From: Deltaproteobacteria bacterium
Lineage (GTDB): Bacteria > Myxococcota_A > UBA796 > SXON01
Assembly: GCA_947490345.1 (NCBI GenBank)
Contig: CANLGL010000028.1
Span: forward strand, 1-60,707
Length of the DNA stretch: 60,707 bases
Direction of reading: 5' to 3'
Numbering within the stretch: the first letter of the stretch is position 1; each line of letters starts with the position of its first letter. This document shows positions 8,523 through 16,088 of this stretch, piece by piece. The position numbers were made by a program, and so were the translations under genes. The notes under the pieces are model-generated. The model searched no databases. It had not been told where the DNA came from and saw nothing but the letters and a program-made list of their open reading frames with translations.

Positions 8523-10136
8523 CTACTCGCAGCCCCCGTCCGTGGTGGAGCACATCAGGCGCGCTTCGGAGCCGGGGTCGTTGACCTCGACGAAGGTGTC
8601 GTCGCCCAAGCGCACGACGATGGAGGCGTCCCCGTTCCCAGTGGTCGCCCCAAAACTCGTCCCGTCGAGACTCAGCGTTCCCAGCGCCAGATAGGCGCCA
8701 CCGGCCGAAAGCGTGGCGCTGTTGCCGTCCACCGATCCACCCACGAGCTCGATAGCGCCTGACTCCTCGCGGCCGACGTCGCCGATGCCGAACGCGCCCC
8801 CGCGGGCGGCGCTGTTCCCGGAGACCGTCGCCTCGTCAAGATGAACGCGTCCAACCACGTACAGCGCGCCGCCTACATCGCCGGCCGCGTTTCCCGCGAG
8901 TTCGACGTCCGCGAACGACGCGCTGCCGTGCACCGACACCCCGCCGCCACGATCGGCGCTGTTCCCGCTCACCACGCAGTTCTCGACGCTCACTTCGCTG
9001 CCGGCCAGGTACAACCCGCCCCCTTCGGTGCCGCCGGTGCCATGCCCGACACCACCGGTAAAGGTGAAGCCGGCCAACGTCACCCGGTCAGCGCCCACGA
9101 CGACCGCCGCCCCAAGCGACGAGGCGTCGATGGTGGTGGCCTCGGCGCCATGCAGCGATCGGAGGCTCAGCGTCTGGGAAATCGCCAGCGACTCCCGGTA
9201 CACGCCGTCACACACCACGATCTCATCCCCCGCCGTGGCGTCGGCCACGGCGGCGGAGACCGTGCTGTAGGTACGTCCGTCGGGGAGCGAGACCAGCCCG
9301 TTGTCATCGACCGCTCCGGAACAGTCGTCGTCGACGTCGTTGCAGGTCTCATTCCCCTCCGGATGGACGCTGGCGACCGCATCGTCGCAGTCGAGCGTTC
9401 GGGTAGGCGCCTCGCCGAATCCGTCGCAAGCAATATCGTCCGACGGGACGACGGCCGCGGACGGCCAACCGTCGCCGTCGCTGTCGAGCCAGCAGGCCTC
9501 CCCGCCGTCACACGTGGAATCGATCTCGTCCCCGGGCGTCTCGAACGCACCCGGATGAACCCAGGCGTCAGCGTCGTCGCAGTCGTCCCGGGCATCGAAC
9601 GTGCGGGCCTCCCCGGCGTCGATACAGTCCAGGTCGACGCTACTCCGCGTGGACCCGAAGAGGTCGGCGTGCTCGTCGCCATCGCCGTCGGCCCAGCAGA
9701 GCTCGGCGCCATCACAGTTGTGATCCCGCTCGTCGCCCGCACGTTCGACGGCAGCGATGTTCACGGTCGGGGCCGAATCGTCGCAATCGTTCACGCGCGC
9801 AAGGTCACCGACCTCCCCATCGTCGGCACAATCCATGTCGGCCGAGACCACGAGCGACCCGTCCCCCGCGGCGTACCCGTCCTGGTCGACGTCGGCGAAG
9901 CAGCTGTCCCCGCCGGAGCAGTCCTCGTCGAGTCCGTTGGCCGGAAGGTCGGCCTCCCCCTGGGCGCGCTGCGCGTCGTGATCGTCACAGTCCTCAGCGC
10001 CGACGACCCCGTCCCCATCGACATCCTCACCGGGTCCGGCCTCGGGAGCGGACGGCTCCGAGGCGCAGGCGAGGACGAACGCGAGCCAACTCACCCCGCC
10101 AGCGTACTCGATCCGAACGGGCTCCGAAGGCTCCAT
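8523..10136 (-). CDS. MopE-like metal-binding repeat protein with beta-helix domain
   Basis: A 537-aa predicted exported lipoprotein. The leader around VSWLAFVLAC ends in a lipobox Cys. Residues ~38-270 hold about five repeats of the MopE 'putative metal-binding' type: D-x-D-G-D, a DCDD core and a D/N-x-x-D-x-x-C-x-G end. The C-terminal ~240 residues (from TYSTVSAAVADA) are Gly/Ser/Ala-rich with regular SGNSA and GGGL strands, typical of a right-handed parallel beta-helix. A Ca-loaded surface or adhesion protein is inferred. The start is uncertain: ATG 10136 is used, but GTG 10094 would give a cleaner short leader. Divergent from the TSP3 protein gene, 29 bases apart. Confidence 0.8.
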   Translation of the reverse strand: MEPSEPVRIEYAGGVSWLAFVLACASEPSAPEAGPGEDVDGDGVVGAEDCDDHDAQRAQGEADLPANGLDEDCSGGDSCFADVDQDGYAAGDGSLVVSADMDCADDGEVGDLARVNDCDDSAPTVNIAAVERAGDERDHNCDGAELCWADGDGDEHADLFGSTRSSVDLDCIDAGEARTFDARDDCDDADAWVHPGAFETPGDEIDSTCDGGEACWLDSDGDGWPSAAVVPSDDIACDGFGEAPTRTLDCDDAVASVHPEGNETCNDVDDDCSGAVDDNGLVSLPDGRTYSTVSAAVADATAGDEIVVCDGVYRESLAISQTLSLRSLHGAEATTIDASSLGAAVVVGADRVTLAGFTFTGGVGHGTGGTEGGGLYLAGSEVSVENCVVSGNSADRGGGVSVHGSASFADVELAGNAAGDVGGALYVVGRVHLDEATVSGNSAARGGAFGIGDVGREESGAIELVGGSVDGNSATLSAGGAYLALGTLSLDGTSFGATTGNGDASIVVRLGDDTFVEVNDPGSEARLMCSTTDGGCE

Positions 10137-10165
10137 TTCTGGTATCGTCGGCCGATACCGGGCTC

Positions 10166-10678
10166 ATGATGATCTGGTCCCTTGCCGTCGCCGCCTCGCT
10201 ACTGTCCGGAAGCGCCCATGCAACTCGCCTTCGCCCCGACGGCGACCGCGACGGGGACGGGCTCACCAACAGCCATGAGCGCAGCATCGGCACCAGCCCG
10301 CGGCGCGAGGACACCGATCGCGACGGGTGGTCTGACTGGTGGGAGGTCTACTACGGCGGCGACCCCCTCGATCGGCGCGACTCCACCGACGACGACGGCG
10401 ACTCCCTCTACCAGATCTTCGAAGACTCCAGCGGTTGCGACGACACCCTCGCCGATACCGATGGCGACGGCTGGGACGACTGGTGGGAGGTCTACTACGG
10501 CGGCGATTGCACCGACTCGGGCGACTCCACCGACGACGACGGCGACTCCCTCTACCAGATCTTCGAAGACTCCAGCGGTTGCGACGACACCCTCGCCGAT
10601 ACTGATGGCGACGGATTCGACGACTGGACCGAGGTGTACTACGGCGGTGATTGCGTCGATCCGATGGTCACGCCCTAG
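10166..10678 (+). CDS. Exported thrombospondin type-3 repeat protein
   Basis: A 170-aa acidic protein with an N-terminal signal peptide (MMIWSLAVAASLLSGSAHA). It then consists of TSP3-like Ca-binding Asp repeats (DGDRDGDGLTNSHE, DTDRDGWSDWWEVYYGGD) arranged as nearly identical 48-residue units with WWEVYYGGD, DSTDDDGDSL and EDSSGCDDTLADTDGDG. The third unit is cut short and the protein ends at CVDPMVTP. TSP3 repeats bind Ca and are found in secreted or surface proteins; no enzymatic part is present. Divergent from the MopE-like gene, which also encodes a metal-binding repeat protein. Confidence 0.8.
   Translation: MMIWSLAVAASLLSGSAHATRLRPDGDRDGDGLTNSHERSIGTSPRREDTDRDGWSDWWEVYYGGDPLDRRDSTDDDGDSLYQIFEDSSGCDDTLADTDGDGWDDWWEVYYGGDCTDSGDSTDDDGDSLYQIFEDSSGCDDTLADTDGDGFDDWTEVYYGGDCVDPMVTP
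10334..10645 (+). repeat. 144-bp tandem repeat inside the TSP3 gene
   Basis: Tandem copies with a 144-bp (48-codon) period begin at 10334, 10478 and 10622 (third copy partial). The first two share a stretch of about 80 identical bases, including synonymous sites, which implies recent duplication or gene conversion. The period preserves the reading frame. Confidence 0.9.
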
Positions 10679-10681
10679 GCG

Positions 10682-11575
10682 CTACCAGGCGACAGCGACC
10701 AGGACGTTGGGCAGCTCCCACTCCAGGGCGTTATTGTCGTTCTCCAAAAACCCGGTTTCGTAACTTCCGACCTCGCGCAGCTCGACGTTCGGGCCGCGAA
10801 CGTACAAAGACGCCTCCGGTCCGCCTTCGCCGTAGTGCAGCGCGACGAGGTCCAGGGGCGTGGCCAAGAGCAGGTCGACGAGGTCGTGCATCGTGTAGGG
10901 CGCGCGGGTGTGGAGGAACAGGATGCGGCCCTGGTTGTCGGCGCCGACCAGGGCGCTCGACCAGCTCCGCGCTTGTTGCGACCACACGTTCTCCCCGCCG
11001 CAACCGAGCATCCGGATCGACTGAACCTGCGTCTTCCACGCCCCGACGACAGCGTCGCGATCGGCACACCCGAGGTTCACGATCGCCGCGCGGGGACCGG
11101 ATTCGCCGACCGGATTCGCGACGAAAAGGGAGTTCTGCTGGGCAGCCCAGCGAGGATTCTGGGCGACCCCGTCCACGACCAGATGGCCCACGCTCGTCAG
11201 CCAATCATCGGCGAACATCGACGTGTTGATCACCGCGACCGCCCTGGCCTTCTCGGGTGAGTGCCCCCACTCGCTCGCTTTGCGTAGCCGCTTGTCGGTG
11301 AGCGAGGCGGCCCTCACTTCGAGGTCCACCACCGCCGGATCGACCCGGACGAAGGTCACGGAGCCCGGGCCGAGTCGGGAGGGGATCGGCAGCGGGAACG
11401 TGCCAAGTTCGAAGCCGGGCGCCAGCGTCGCAAGCGAGGGACCCGCGCCGACCGGCGGCGGCGGAGCCACGGGGAGCGGCACGCTCGGCGGCGGTGACCG
11501 CCCCCAGGTTGTCGGACTGAGGAGGACGAACACTGCGACACCGGCGGCGACACACGCGAGCAGAGGTCGGTTCAT
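10682..11575 (-). CDS. Phosphodiester glycosidase (NAGPA) domain protein
   Basis: A 297-aa protein with an N-terminal membrane/signal segment (LLACVAAGVAVFVLLSP) and a Pro-rich linker. A domain resembling NAGPA/phosphodiester alpha-N-acetylglucosaminidase (DUF2233-type) follows: FVRVDPAVVDLEVRAAS, ARAVAVINTSMFADDW, GHLVVDG, SALVGADNQGRILFLHTRAPYT, and a final LDLVALHYGEGG. The family hydrolyses sugar phosphodiesters and often occurs in envelope or exopolysaccharide contexts; the exact substrate is not inferable. ATG 11575 directly precedes the hydrophobic segment and is preferred over 11614. The location is extracytoplasmic, tethered by the N-terminal segment. Confidence 0.75.
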   Translation of the reverse strand: MNRPLLACVAAGVAVFVLLSPTTWGRSPPPSVPLPVAPPPPVGAGPSLATLAPGFELGTFPLPIPSRLGPGSVTFVRVDPAVVDLEVRAASLTDKRLRKASEWGHSPEKARAVAVINTSMFADDWLTSVGHLVVDGVAQNPRWAAQQNSLFVANPVGESGPRAAIVNLGCADRDAVVGAWKTQVQSIRMLGCGGENVWSQQARSWSSALVGADNQGRILFLHTRAPYTMHDLVDLLLATPLDLVALHYGEGGPEASLYVRGPNVELREVGSYETGFLENDNNALEWELPNVLVAVAW

Positions 11576-11632
11576 CCGCGCAGCGTCACCCGTGGACGTG
11601 CATAGACCATGCACCGGGCGAGGCGGTTCCGT

Positions 11633-12322
11633 TCAGGCACGGAAACGCGTCAAGACCCGGTTGCTGGCGTAGGGCACCGGGACCCCAGCCCGCTCGGCCA
11701 ACGCCAACGCACCGCTGACCTCGATCGGCACCTCATTGTAGGCGCCCCACTCGTGGGTCATGGTCGCGTCCATCTTCTCCTGCAACCACGTCGCCAGCGT
11801 CTTCTTCATCGCGGCGGCGTCGCGAGCGAGCCACGCCAGCATGAACTTCTTCATCGGCGAACCCAGCCCTGCATCGCTCAACTCGCACAACTTCAACGAC
11901 GCCTCGACCGCAGGATGGTCCCCGACCAACGCGGCGGCGACAACCCGCGCGTTGTGGGCGGCGCCGGCCGGGAGCCACCCGGTCATGGCCAGGAACCCCG
12001 GCGCGACTTCCAGCACGGACGGCGTGGGTGCGATCGCTGCGCACAACCAGCCTCGGCTCAGCGCCACATCGCTGAACGAGGACGGGCGCACCTTGCCCGC
12101 ACGGGCCGCCCGGACCCACTCAGCGGTGCGCTCTGCCGCGCGACCAATCAGCCTGAGCGCTTCATCTTCGCGATCGCTCAGACACGCGGCCGACGCTGAG
12201 CGCATGAGATGATTCACGACGGCCGCGTAGTCGCCTGCCGCCAGCGAGCGCTGCTCTTGCAGGTCTACCCGCAGGAGCACCCCGGCCAGGCGCTCAGATT
12301 CGTACTCGGGCCACGCTTCCAT
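11633..12322 (-). CDS. Helical hypothetical protein
   Basis: A 229-aa protein with no signal peptide and no family recognised with confidence. It is almost entirely Ala/Leu-rich helix, with segments such as YAAVVNHLMRSASAACLSD, EALRLIGRAAERTAEWVRA and MKKFMLAWLARDAAAMKKTL. Regular helix pairs suggest an alpha-solenoid. The layout is loosely reminiscent of immunity proteins of the Imm49 type, but this is a weak impression and no toxin partner is next to it. ATG 12322 is used; the frame could also start at TTG 12325. Its 5' end faces the arylsulfotransferase-like gene. Confidence 0.55.
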   Translation of the reverse strand: MEAWPEYESERLAGVLLRVDLQEQRSLAAGDYAAVVNHLMRSASAACLSDREDEALRLIGRAAERTAEWVRAARAGKVRPSSFSDVALSRGWLCAAIAPTPSVLEVAPGFLAMTGWLPAGAAHNARVVAAALVGDHPAVEASLKLCELSDAGLGSPMKKFMLAWLARDAAAMKKTLATWLQEKMDATMTHEWGAYNEVPIEVSGALALAERAGVPVPYASNRVLTRFRA

Positions 12323-12447
12323 CAAAAGCGATAATACCGCTACCGGTGGGAAACGATCGCCCCAGTTCGGGGGATCTGCACGGAAACCCGGCAGCGGAGG
12401 GTGGATTGACGCTTCCTCGACACTCCAGCTCGAACGGGGTCCAGGCG

Positions 12448-13782
12448 GTGCGTGCCGGGGCGGCGTGGGTGATGATCGCCGGCTGCGTAGATGGGGGCGC
12501 CGATTCCGGCACCGGAACGGACTTCGCCGTCGGCACCGCGGGGATGGACACCGTGCTGATTGCCCGCTGGACCACCGAGGCCCCTACCACCGGCACCGTC
12601 CACGCGTCCTTCGGCGACGAGGTGCTGTCGTTCCCCGAATCCGAGGCAGGCACCACCCACGAGGTGCTCCTCATCGGTGTTCCCGCTGCCACCGCCGCCA
12701 CCGTCACACTTGAGCAGGGAGGGGAAGAGCTGGCCTCGGTCGACGTCCAGACCGGAGCCCTTCCGGCGTGGGTGCCCGAGATGACCTACACCACCGGCAC
12801 CACCGGTTTTGAGGGCGTGACGCTGGTTCCCATCGTCCCCGACGGTGGCGGTGGGGTGGTCGCCGTGGACGGCAAGGGGCGGGTGGTTTGGAGCTACCCC
12901 CCGACCCACTCCGCCTCCGAGCTCATCGTGCGCGCGCGCCTCTCGCTGGACGGGCGGCATGTGCTGTACAACACCCCCGCCGACTCCGCCGACGCGCCAG
13001 GGGCTGTCCACCGGGTGGCCCTGCTGGATAGTAGTCGCGACACTATAGAGCTTACAGGCGGACACCTGGACTTCGTGGAACCGACCCCCGGTGGCTACGC
13101 CACGCTCGGCTGGGACCTCCGCGAGCTCGAAGGCAGGCGCTTCGCGGGCGACCACATCGTAGAGCGCGATCCCGACGGCACGGAGCGCATCGTCTGGTCG
13201 GTCTGGGACTGGTTCGAACCCGACCTGGAGCGCACCTGGCCGCCGCAATACCTCGCCGATCCGGAGGTGGAAGACTGGAGCCACATAAACGGCCTGGCCT
13301 ACGCCCCCGACGAAGACGCCTACTACGTCACCATGACCTTCAACGACGGGGTCGCCCGGATCGACCGTGCCACCGGCGCGCTCACCTGGGTGCTGGCAAA
13401 CTCCGACAGCGACTTTGTCTGGGGCGACGACCGGCTGGTCCAGCAGCCGCATGGCGTACAGCGCCTGGACGACGGCGGTCTCCTCGTCTTCAATCGAGGC
13501 TACTACGGCGATCCGGGCTCGCACTCCGAGGCGGTCGAGATCACCCTCGACGAGACCGCGTGGACCGCCGACCGTCGCTGGTCCTACGCCGACCCTGGCG
13601 GCATCAAGGTTCTGTTCCTCGGCTCCGCTCAGCGCCTCGACAGCGGCAACACGCTGATCTCCTGGTCGAGCGGCGGTCAGCTCGATGAGGTCACCCCCGA
13701 AGGCGAGCTAGCTGCGCGCCTGTCGACGGCGATCGGCGCGGCGGTTGGATTTTGTGTACGGGTGGAGGGCTTGGGGGGGTGA
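12448..13782 (+). CDS. Arylsulfotransferase-like lipoprotein
   Basis: About 444 aa. GTG 12448 is proposed as start: it yields a basic, hydrophobic leader ending in IAGC (VRAGAAWVMIAGC) and has a GGGG sequence upstream. The mature protein has an N-terminal beta domain (~25-130), then a beta-propeller-like region with the arylsulfotransferase signature DWSHINGLAY followed by RIDRATGALTWVL and QQPHGVQRLDDGGLLVFNRG. In that family a His forms the sulfo-enzyme intermediate; H in HINGLAY and H in PHGVQ are candidates. PAPS-independent sulfotransfer between phenols is the family reaction, so periplasmic or surface location fits the lipobox. Substrate unknown. Confidence 0.72.
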   Translation: MRAGAAWVMIAGCVDGGADSGTGTDFAVGTAGMDTVLIARWTTEAPTTGTVHASFGDEVLSFPESEAGTTHEVLLIGVPAATAATVTLEQGGEELASVDVQTGALPAWVPEMTYTTGTTGFEGVTLVPIVPDGGGGVVAVDGKGRVVWSYPPTHSASELIVRARLSLDGRHVLYNTPADSADAPGAVHRVALLDSSRDTIELTGGHLDFVEPTPGGYATLGWDLRELEGRRFAGDHIVERDPDGTERIVWSVWDWFEPDLERTWPPQYLADPEVEDWSHINGLAYAPDEDAYYVTMTFNDGVARIDRATGALTWVLANSDSDFVWGDDRLVQQPHGVQRLDDGGLLVFNRGYYGDPGSHSEAVEITLDETAWTADRRWSYADPGGIKVLFLGSAQRLDSGNTLISWSSGGQLDEVTPEGELAARLSTAIGAAVGFCVRVEGLGG

Positions 13783-13922
13783 TTCGACCCAACGATCGAG
13801 GCCTTTCGCGGGGCTCCGGCGTGATGAACGCAGTCCAGGGCGAGCTTCGCCAGGATCGCGCCGTTCCCCCAAAACAAAGCCCCTCGAAGGCGGGGTTGCG
13901 ATGAGGGCGGGGATGTAGGGGT
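13783..13922. other. Short intergenic stretch between convergent genes
   Basis: The 140 bases between the arylsulfotransferase-like gene and the nucleotidyltransferase gene contain several short G- and C-rich inverted segments (for example around 13871-13900), but no T-run that would mark a terminator and no gene. Nothing further can be supported. Confidence 0.4.
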
Positions 13923-14495
13923 TCATCGGTGCTCAGTTCGTCCCGCGTCTCGGAACACGCTCGCCAGCTCGGTCTCCACCCCGAGTTCCTTCGCCCACCT
14001 ACGCAGCCACGCCTCGTCGAGGGCATCGCCTTGCACCGCCACGATGCCGCGGGCGTCGCGCGCCTGGCGCTCCGAGCCGGTGGACTTCGCCCACTCCAGC
14101 TTCGCGAGGATGACGTCCTCGGGGCTCGCCACCCACACCTCGACGCCGTCGACCTCGACGCGCCGACGGCGCGCGAACTCTGCCGCGCTGAACGGGCGCC
14201 CCTTGCGGAGGATGACATCCACCTTCCAGCCGGTTTCCAGGTCGATGATGTTGAACATGGACTGACGACGCGCCGCGTCGATGGCCATGTCCACGTCCGC
14301 GTACCAGCGCTCCGGCGGCAGCGCCTGGCACAACTGGACCAGCGCCGTCCGCGTTGCCACCACGACGAGGTCGATGTCCTGGGTAGAACGGACCTCTCCC
14401 CAGGTCGAGCTGGCGACGGAGCCGGCCACCATCCATTGGATACCGGCGTCGTCGAGCGCGGCACCGAGCGCGGCCAGGACGGAGCCGACGGTCAC
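13923..14495 (-). CDS. Nucleotidyltransferase-fold protein (AbiEii/DUF6036-like)
   Basis: A 190-aa protein with a minimal nucleotidyltransferase fold: IQWMVAGSVASSTWGEVRST followed by QDIDLVV supplies the GS and DxD catalytic elements. A third acidic site may be in GWKVDVIL (Asp), then VWVASPEDVILAKLEWAK. This is the layout of the AbiEii-toxin/DUF6036 group. GTG 14495 is chosen because it overlaps the stop of the small upstream gene (GTGA). The pair resembles two-gene modules in which a small protein accompanies a nucleotidyltransferase, as in some toxin-antitoxin systems. Which nucleotide or RNA it modifies, if any, is unknown. Confidence 0.75.
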   Translation of the reverse strand: MTVGSVLAALGAALDDAGIQWMVAGSVASSTWGEVRSTQDIDLVVVATRTALVQLCQALPPERWYADVDMAIDAARRQSMFNIIDLETGWKVDVILRKGRPFSAAEFARRRRVEVDGVEVWVASPEDVILAKLEWAKSTGSERQARDARGIVAVQGDALDEAWLRRWAKELGVETELASVFRDAGRTEHR

Positions 14496-14743
14496 GGGCT
14501 CGGGACGGGCTGGCCCCCGTTCGCGCGCTCGGCGAGCTCCCGGCCGTGCACGCGCGCGATCAGCGCGAGGGTGACTTGCCGAGGGCTCCAATCCGGGTGG
14601 CGCGCGGCGATCTGGTCCCTTACCGTCCGGAGCAGCGACTCGGACAGGGCGGCGGCGGCCCGGCTCCTGCCGCTCGTTCCCATGCGACGCCACACCTCGA
14701 CCTGGACGAGGTGTGCCTCGGGAGAGGTGTCGGCGGGGAGCAT
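14492..14743 (-). CDS. Small partner protein of the nucleotidyltransferase
   Basis: An 83-aa protein starting MLPADTSPEAHLVQVEVWRR, followed by a basic helix and HPDWSPRQVTLALIARVHG near the C-terminus. The pattern 'SPEAH.VQVE.WRRM ... HP.WS' looks like a conserved small family found next to nucleotidyltransferase genes, but I cannot name a Pfam family with confidence. The frame remains open upstream; ATG 14743 is preferred because conservation seems to begin there. The stop overlaps the start of the next gene by 4 bases, so translation is coupled. Confidence 0.6.
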   Translation of the reverse strand: MLPADTSPEAHLVQVEVWRRMGTSGRSRAAAALSESLLRTVRDQIAARHPDWSPRQVTLALIARVHGRELAERANGGQPVPSP

Positions 14744-14924
14744 CCCCTCCTCTATCCCCGCCGCGGCGCGCTGGATGGGGGAGGTCACGCCGACGCGGTG
14801 CGGCCTGCGGAACGCAGCGCCCGGCAACGGGCCCGACGGCGGCCGGCAGCTCCACGGTAACGGTGACGGTGCGAATGCCAAGCGCCGGCGACGTTTCCGG
14901 CGGAAACCGCCCGCACGAGCTTGG

Positions 14925-15104
14925 CTAACTCCCGAGTAAAGACGCCAGGTTGCTCATCCACTCCGCGAAATCGGCGACTACGCGTTTCCGAACCTGACAG
15001 GCCACGTCCGGCCGCTTTGGCGCCCAGTCGCGCAAGACGAGGTCGCCGAAGCGGGCATCGCCCTGGTCGAACTCCGCGGTGCACCAACGAAAAACCGCCC
15101 TCAC
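14925..15104 (-). pseudogene. Possible gene fragment downstream of the tRNA cluster
   Basis: On the minus strand, from 15104 to the TAG at 14925, there is an open frame with protein-like composition: RWCTAEFDQGDARFGDLVLR, then PDVACQVRKRVVADFAEWM and a final SNLASLLGS. Its only in-frame start (GTG 15104) lies inside the stem of the terminator that ends the tRNA unit, so it is probably the 3' remnant of a longer gene cut at this point, or chance. The 180 bases between this and the small partner gene (14744-14924) hold no other supportable gene. Confidence 0.35.
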
Positions 15105-15126
15105 GTTGCCGTGAGGGCGGTTTTCT
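15090..15126 (-). terminator. Rho-independent terminator after tRNA-Arg
   Basis: Read on the minus strand, the sequence directly after the tRNA-Arg CCA end forms a strong hairpin: ACCGCCCTCACG pairs with CGTGAGGGCGGT around a short loop, followed by TTTTT. Position and strand fit termination of the three-tRNA transcript. Confidence 0.92.
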
Positions 15127-15128
15127 TA

Positions 15129-15205
15129 TGGTGCACCCAAGAGGAGTCGAACCACTAACCTTCTGATCCGTAGTCAGATGCTCTATCCAATTGAGCTATG
15201 GGTGC
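15129..15205 (-). tRNA. tRNA-Arg (ACG)
   Basis: A 77-nt cloverleaf. The acceptor stem GCACCCA pairs with TGGGTGC, the D arm is AGCTCAATTGGATAGAGC, and the anticodon stem-loop TCTGA-CTACGGA-TCAGA gives anticodon ACG (read by ADAR-type modification as inosine). The T arm contains GTTCGACTC. CCA is encoded at 15129-15131. Third gene of the tRNA cluster, followed by the terminator. Confidence 0.97.
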
Positions 15206-15227
15206 ATTGAATCTTGATAATTCAAAA

Positions 15228-15317
15228 TGGCGGAGACGAAGGGATTTGAACCCTTGGTACCCTTTCGGGTACGCATGCTTAGCAAGCATGTACCTTCGGC
15301 CACTCGGTCACGTCTCC
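15228..15317 (-). tRNA. tRNA-Ser (GCT)
   Basis: A 90-nt class II tRNA. The acceptor stem is GGAGACG/CGTCTCC, and the anticodon stem-loop CATGC-TTGCTAA-GCATG gives anticodon GCT. The long variable arm (GTACCCGAAAGGGTAC) is diagnostic for tRNA-Ser. Discriminator G73 and CCA are encoded. Confidence 0.97.
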
Positions 15318-15335
15318 GAAGACAACAACAATGTA

Positions 15336-15422
15336 AGGAGGTGGTGGGATTCGAACCCACGGCCCCCTTTCGAGGGCGGCGGTTTTCAAGACCGCTGCCT
15401 TCAACCGCTCGGCCACACCTCC
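15336..15422 (-). tRNA. tRNA-Ser (TGA)
   Basis: An 87-nt class II tRNA. The acceptor stem is GGAGGTG/CACCTCC, and the anticodon stem-loop GCGGT-CTTGAAA-ACCGC gives anticodon TGA. A long variable arm (CGCCCTCGAAAGGGGGC region) is present. The base after the acceptor stem is T, not the usual G73, and CCA is not encoded. First gene of the tRNA unit. Confidence 0.93.
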
Positions 15423-15487
15423 AAGGAGGCGCCCCGCGATCTAATCCCAGCCTCCCAGCGAGTCAAGCCCCGCACACGCTACGGCGA

Positions 15488-15832
15488 TCACACCCGCGTT
15501 TCGAGCGCACGCTTCGCGTCATTGTACGCCCCGCGGTTCGCGGGTTTTCCGCCGGCTGCCTCCCACTTCAGAGCGACGGCCAGCATCGCCGCTGGACGCC
15601 CGCTCTGGGCCTCCTCGCGCGCCGCCGCCATCGCAGTGGTCGCCTCCGCCGTCGGGGATGTCCCCTTCTCCATCTCGTGGCACAGGGACGAGGCCAACTC
15701 CGTGTCGATCGCGGCTTCGCGGTTGGGCGGCGCCGGGCGCCGCCACAACAACCACGCCAGCAGCCCGCCCACGAACAGGCCCCCGAATGCGCAAGCTACC
15801 GCCAGCAGCGCGCCGAATTCGAACATTGACAT
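15488..15832 (-). CDS. Small single-pass membrane protein
   Basis: A 114-aa protein. One N-terminal membrane segment of about 20 residues (FGALLAVACAFGGLFVGGLL and the following AWLLW) is followed by a basic/Pro patch (RRPAPPN) and a soluble Ala/Glu-rich helical tail with a single Cys. The arrangement suggests N-terminal anchoring with a cytosolic tail (positive-inside). No family recognised. The start could be either of two Met codons two residues apart. A dispersed repeat lies directly upstream. Confidence 0.55.
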   Translation of the reverse strand: MSMFEFGALLAVACAFGGLFVGGLLAWLLWRRPAPPNREAAIDTELASSLCHEMEKGTSPTAEATTAMAAAREEAQSGRPAAMLAVALKWEAAGGKPANRGAYNDAKRALETRV

Positions 15833-15854
15833 CGAGCGCGGCCTAACAACAACC

Positions 15855-16012
15855 TATCATGTAACCGGGGGAGAGAGCTCGCCGCCCTCTCCCCCTACCG
15901 GGCCATTCCCTCCGGCCTCCAAGCTGCGCTTTCCGGCCTGCGGCGCCCCGGACTTTCCCGGACGGGTCGCGTAAATAACGCGCCCCGGGCGCCGCTCTCC
16001 CCATCCCCGCAG
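15855..16012 (-). repeat. Interspersed hairpin repeat, copy A
   Basis: A non-coding element of about 158 bases between the divergent small membrane protein gene and copA. On the minus strand it starts CTGCGGGGATGGGGAGAG, identical to the start of copy B at 32848. It contains GCGCCGCAGGCCG, shared with copies B and C, and ends with a hairpin (GGGGGAGAG...CTCTCCCCC) followed by a sequence like TACATGATA. Against copy C the central ~38 bases match with only a few differences. Confidence 0.85.
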
Positions 16013-16088
16013 ACCGCATGCCGCAGCCCGGCCGGGTCGGCGCCCCCTCTAGCTTGCCTCCCCGCCCGCGGGTGCGAAGCTTGCCGCC

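Noticed and set aside
12340..13524. 394-aa minus-strand frame
   Set aside because: Antisense to the arylsulfotransferase-like gene; composition typical of shadows (Gly/Val/His-rich, no domains).
15129..15422. Prophage attachment site in the tRNA cluster
   Set aside because: No integrase gene and no partial tRNA duplicate was seen in the window.
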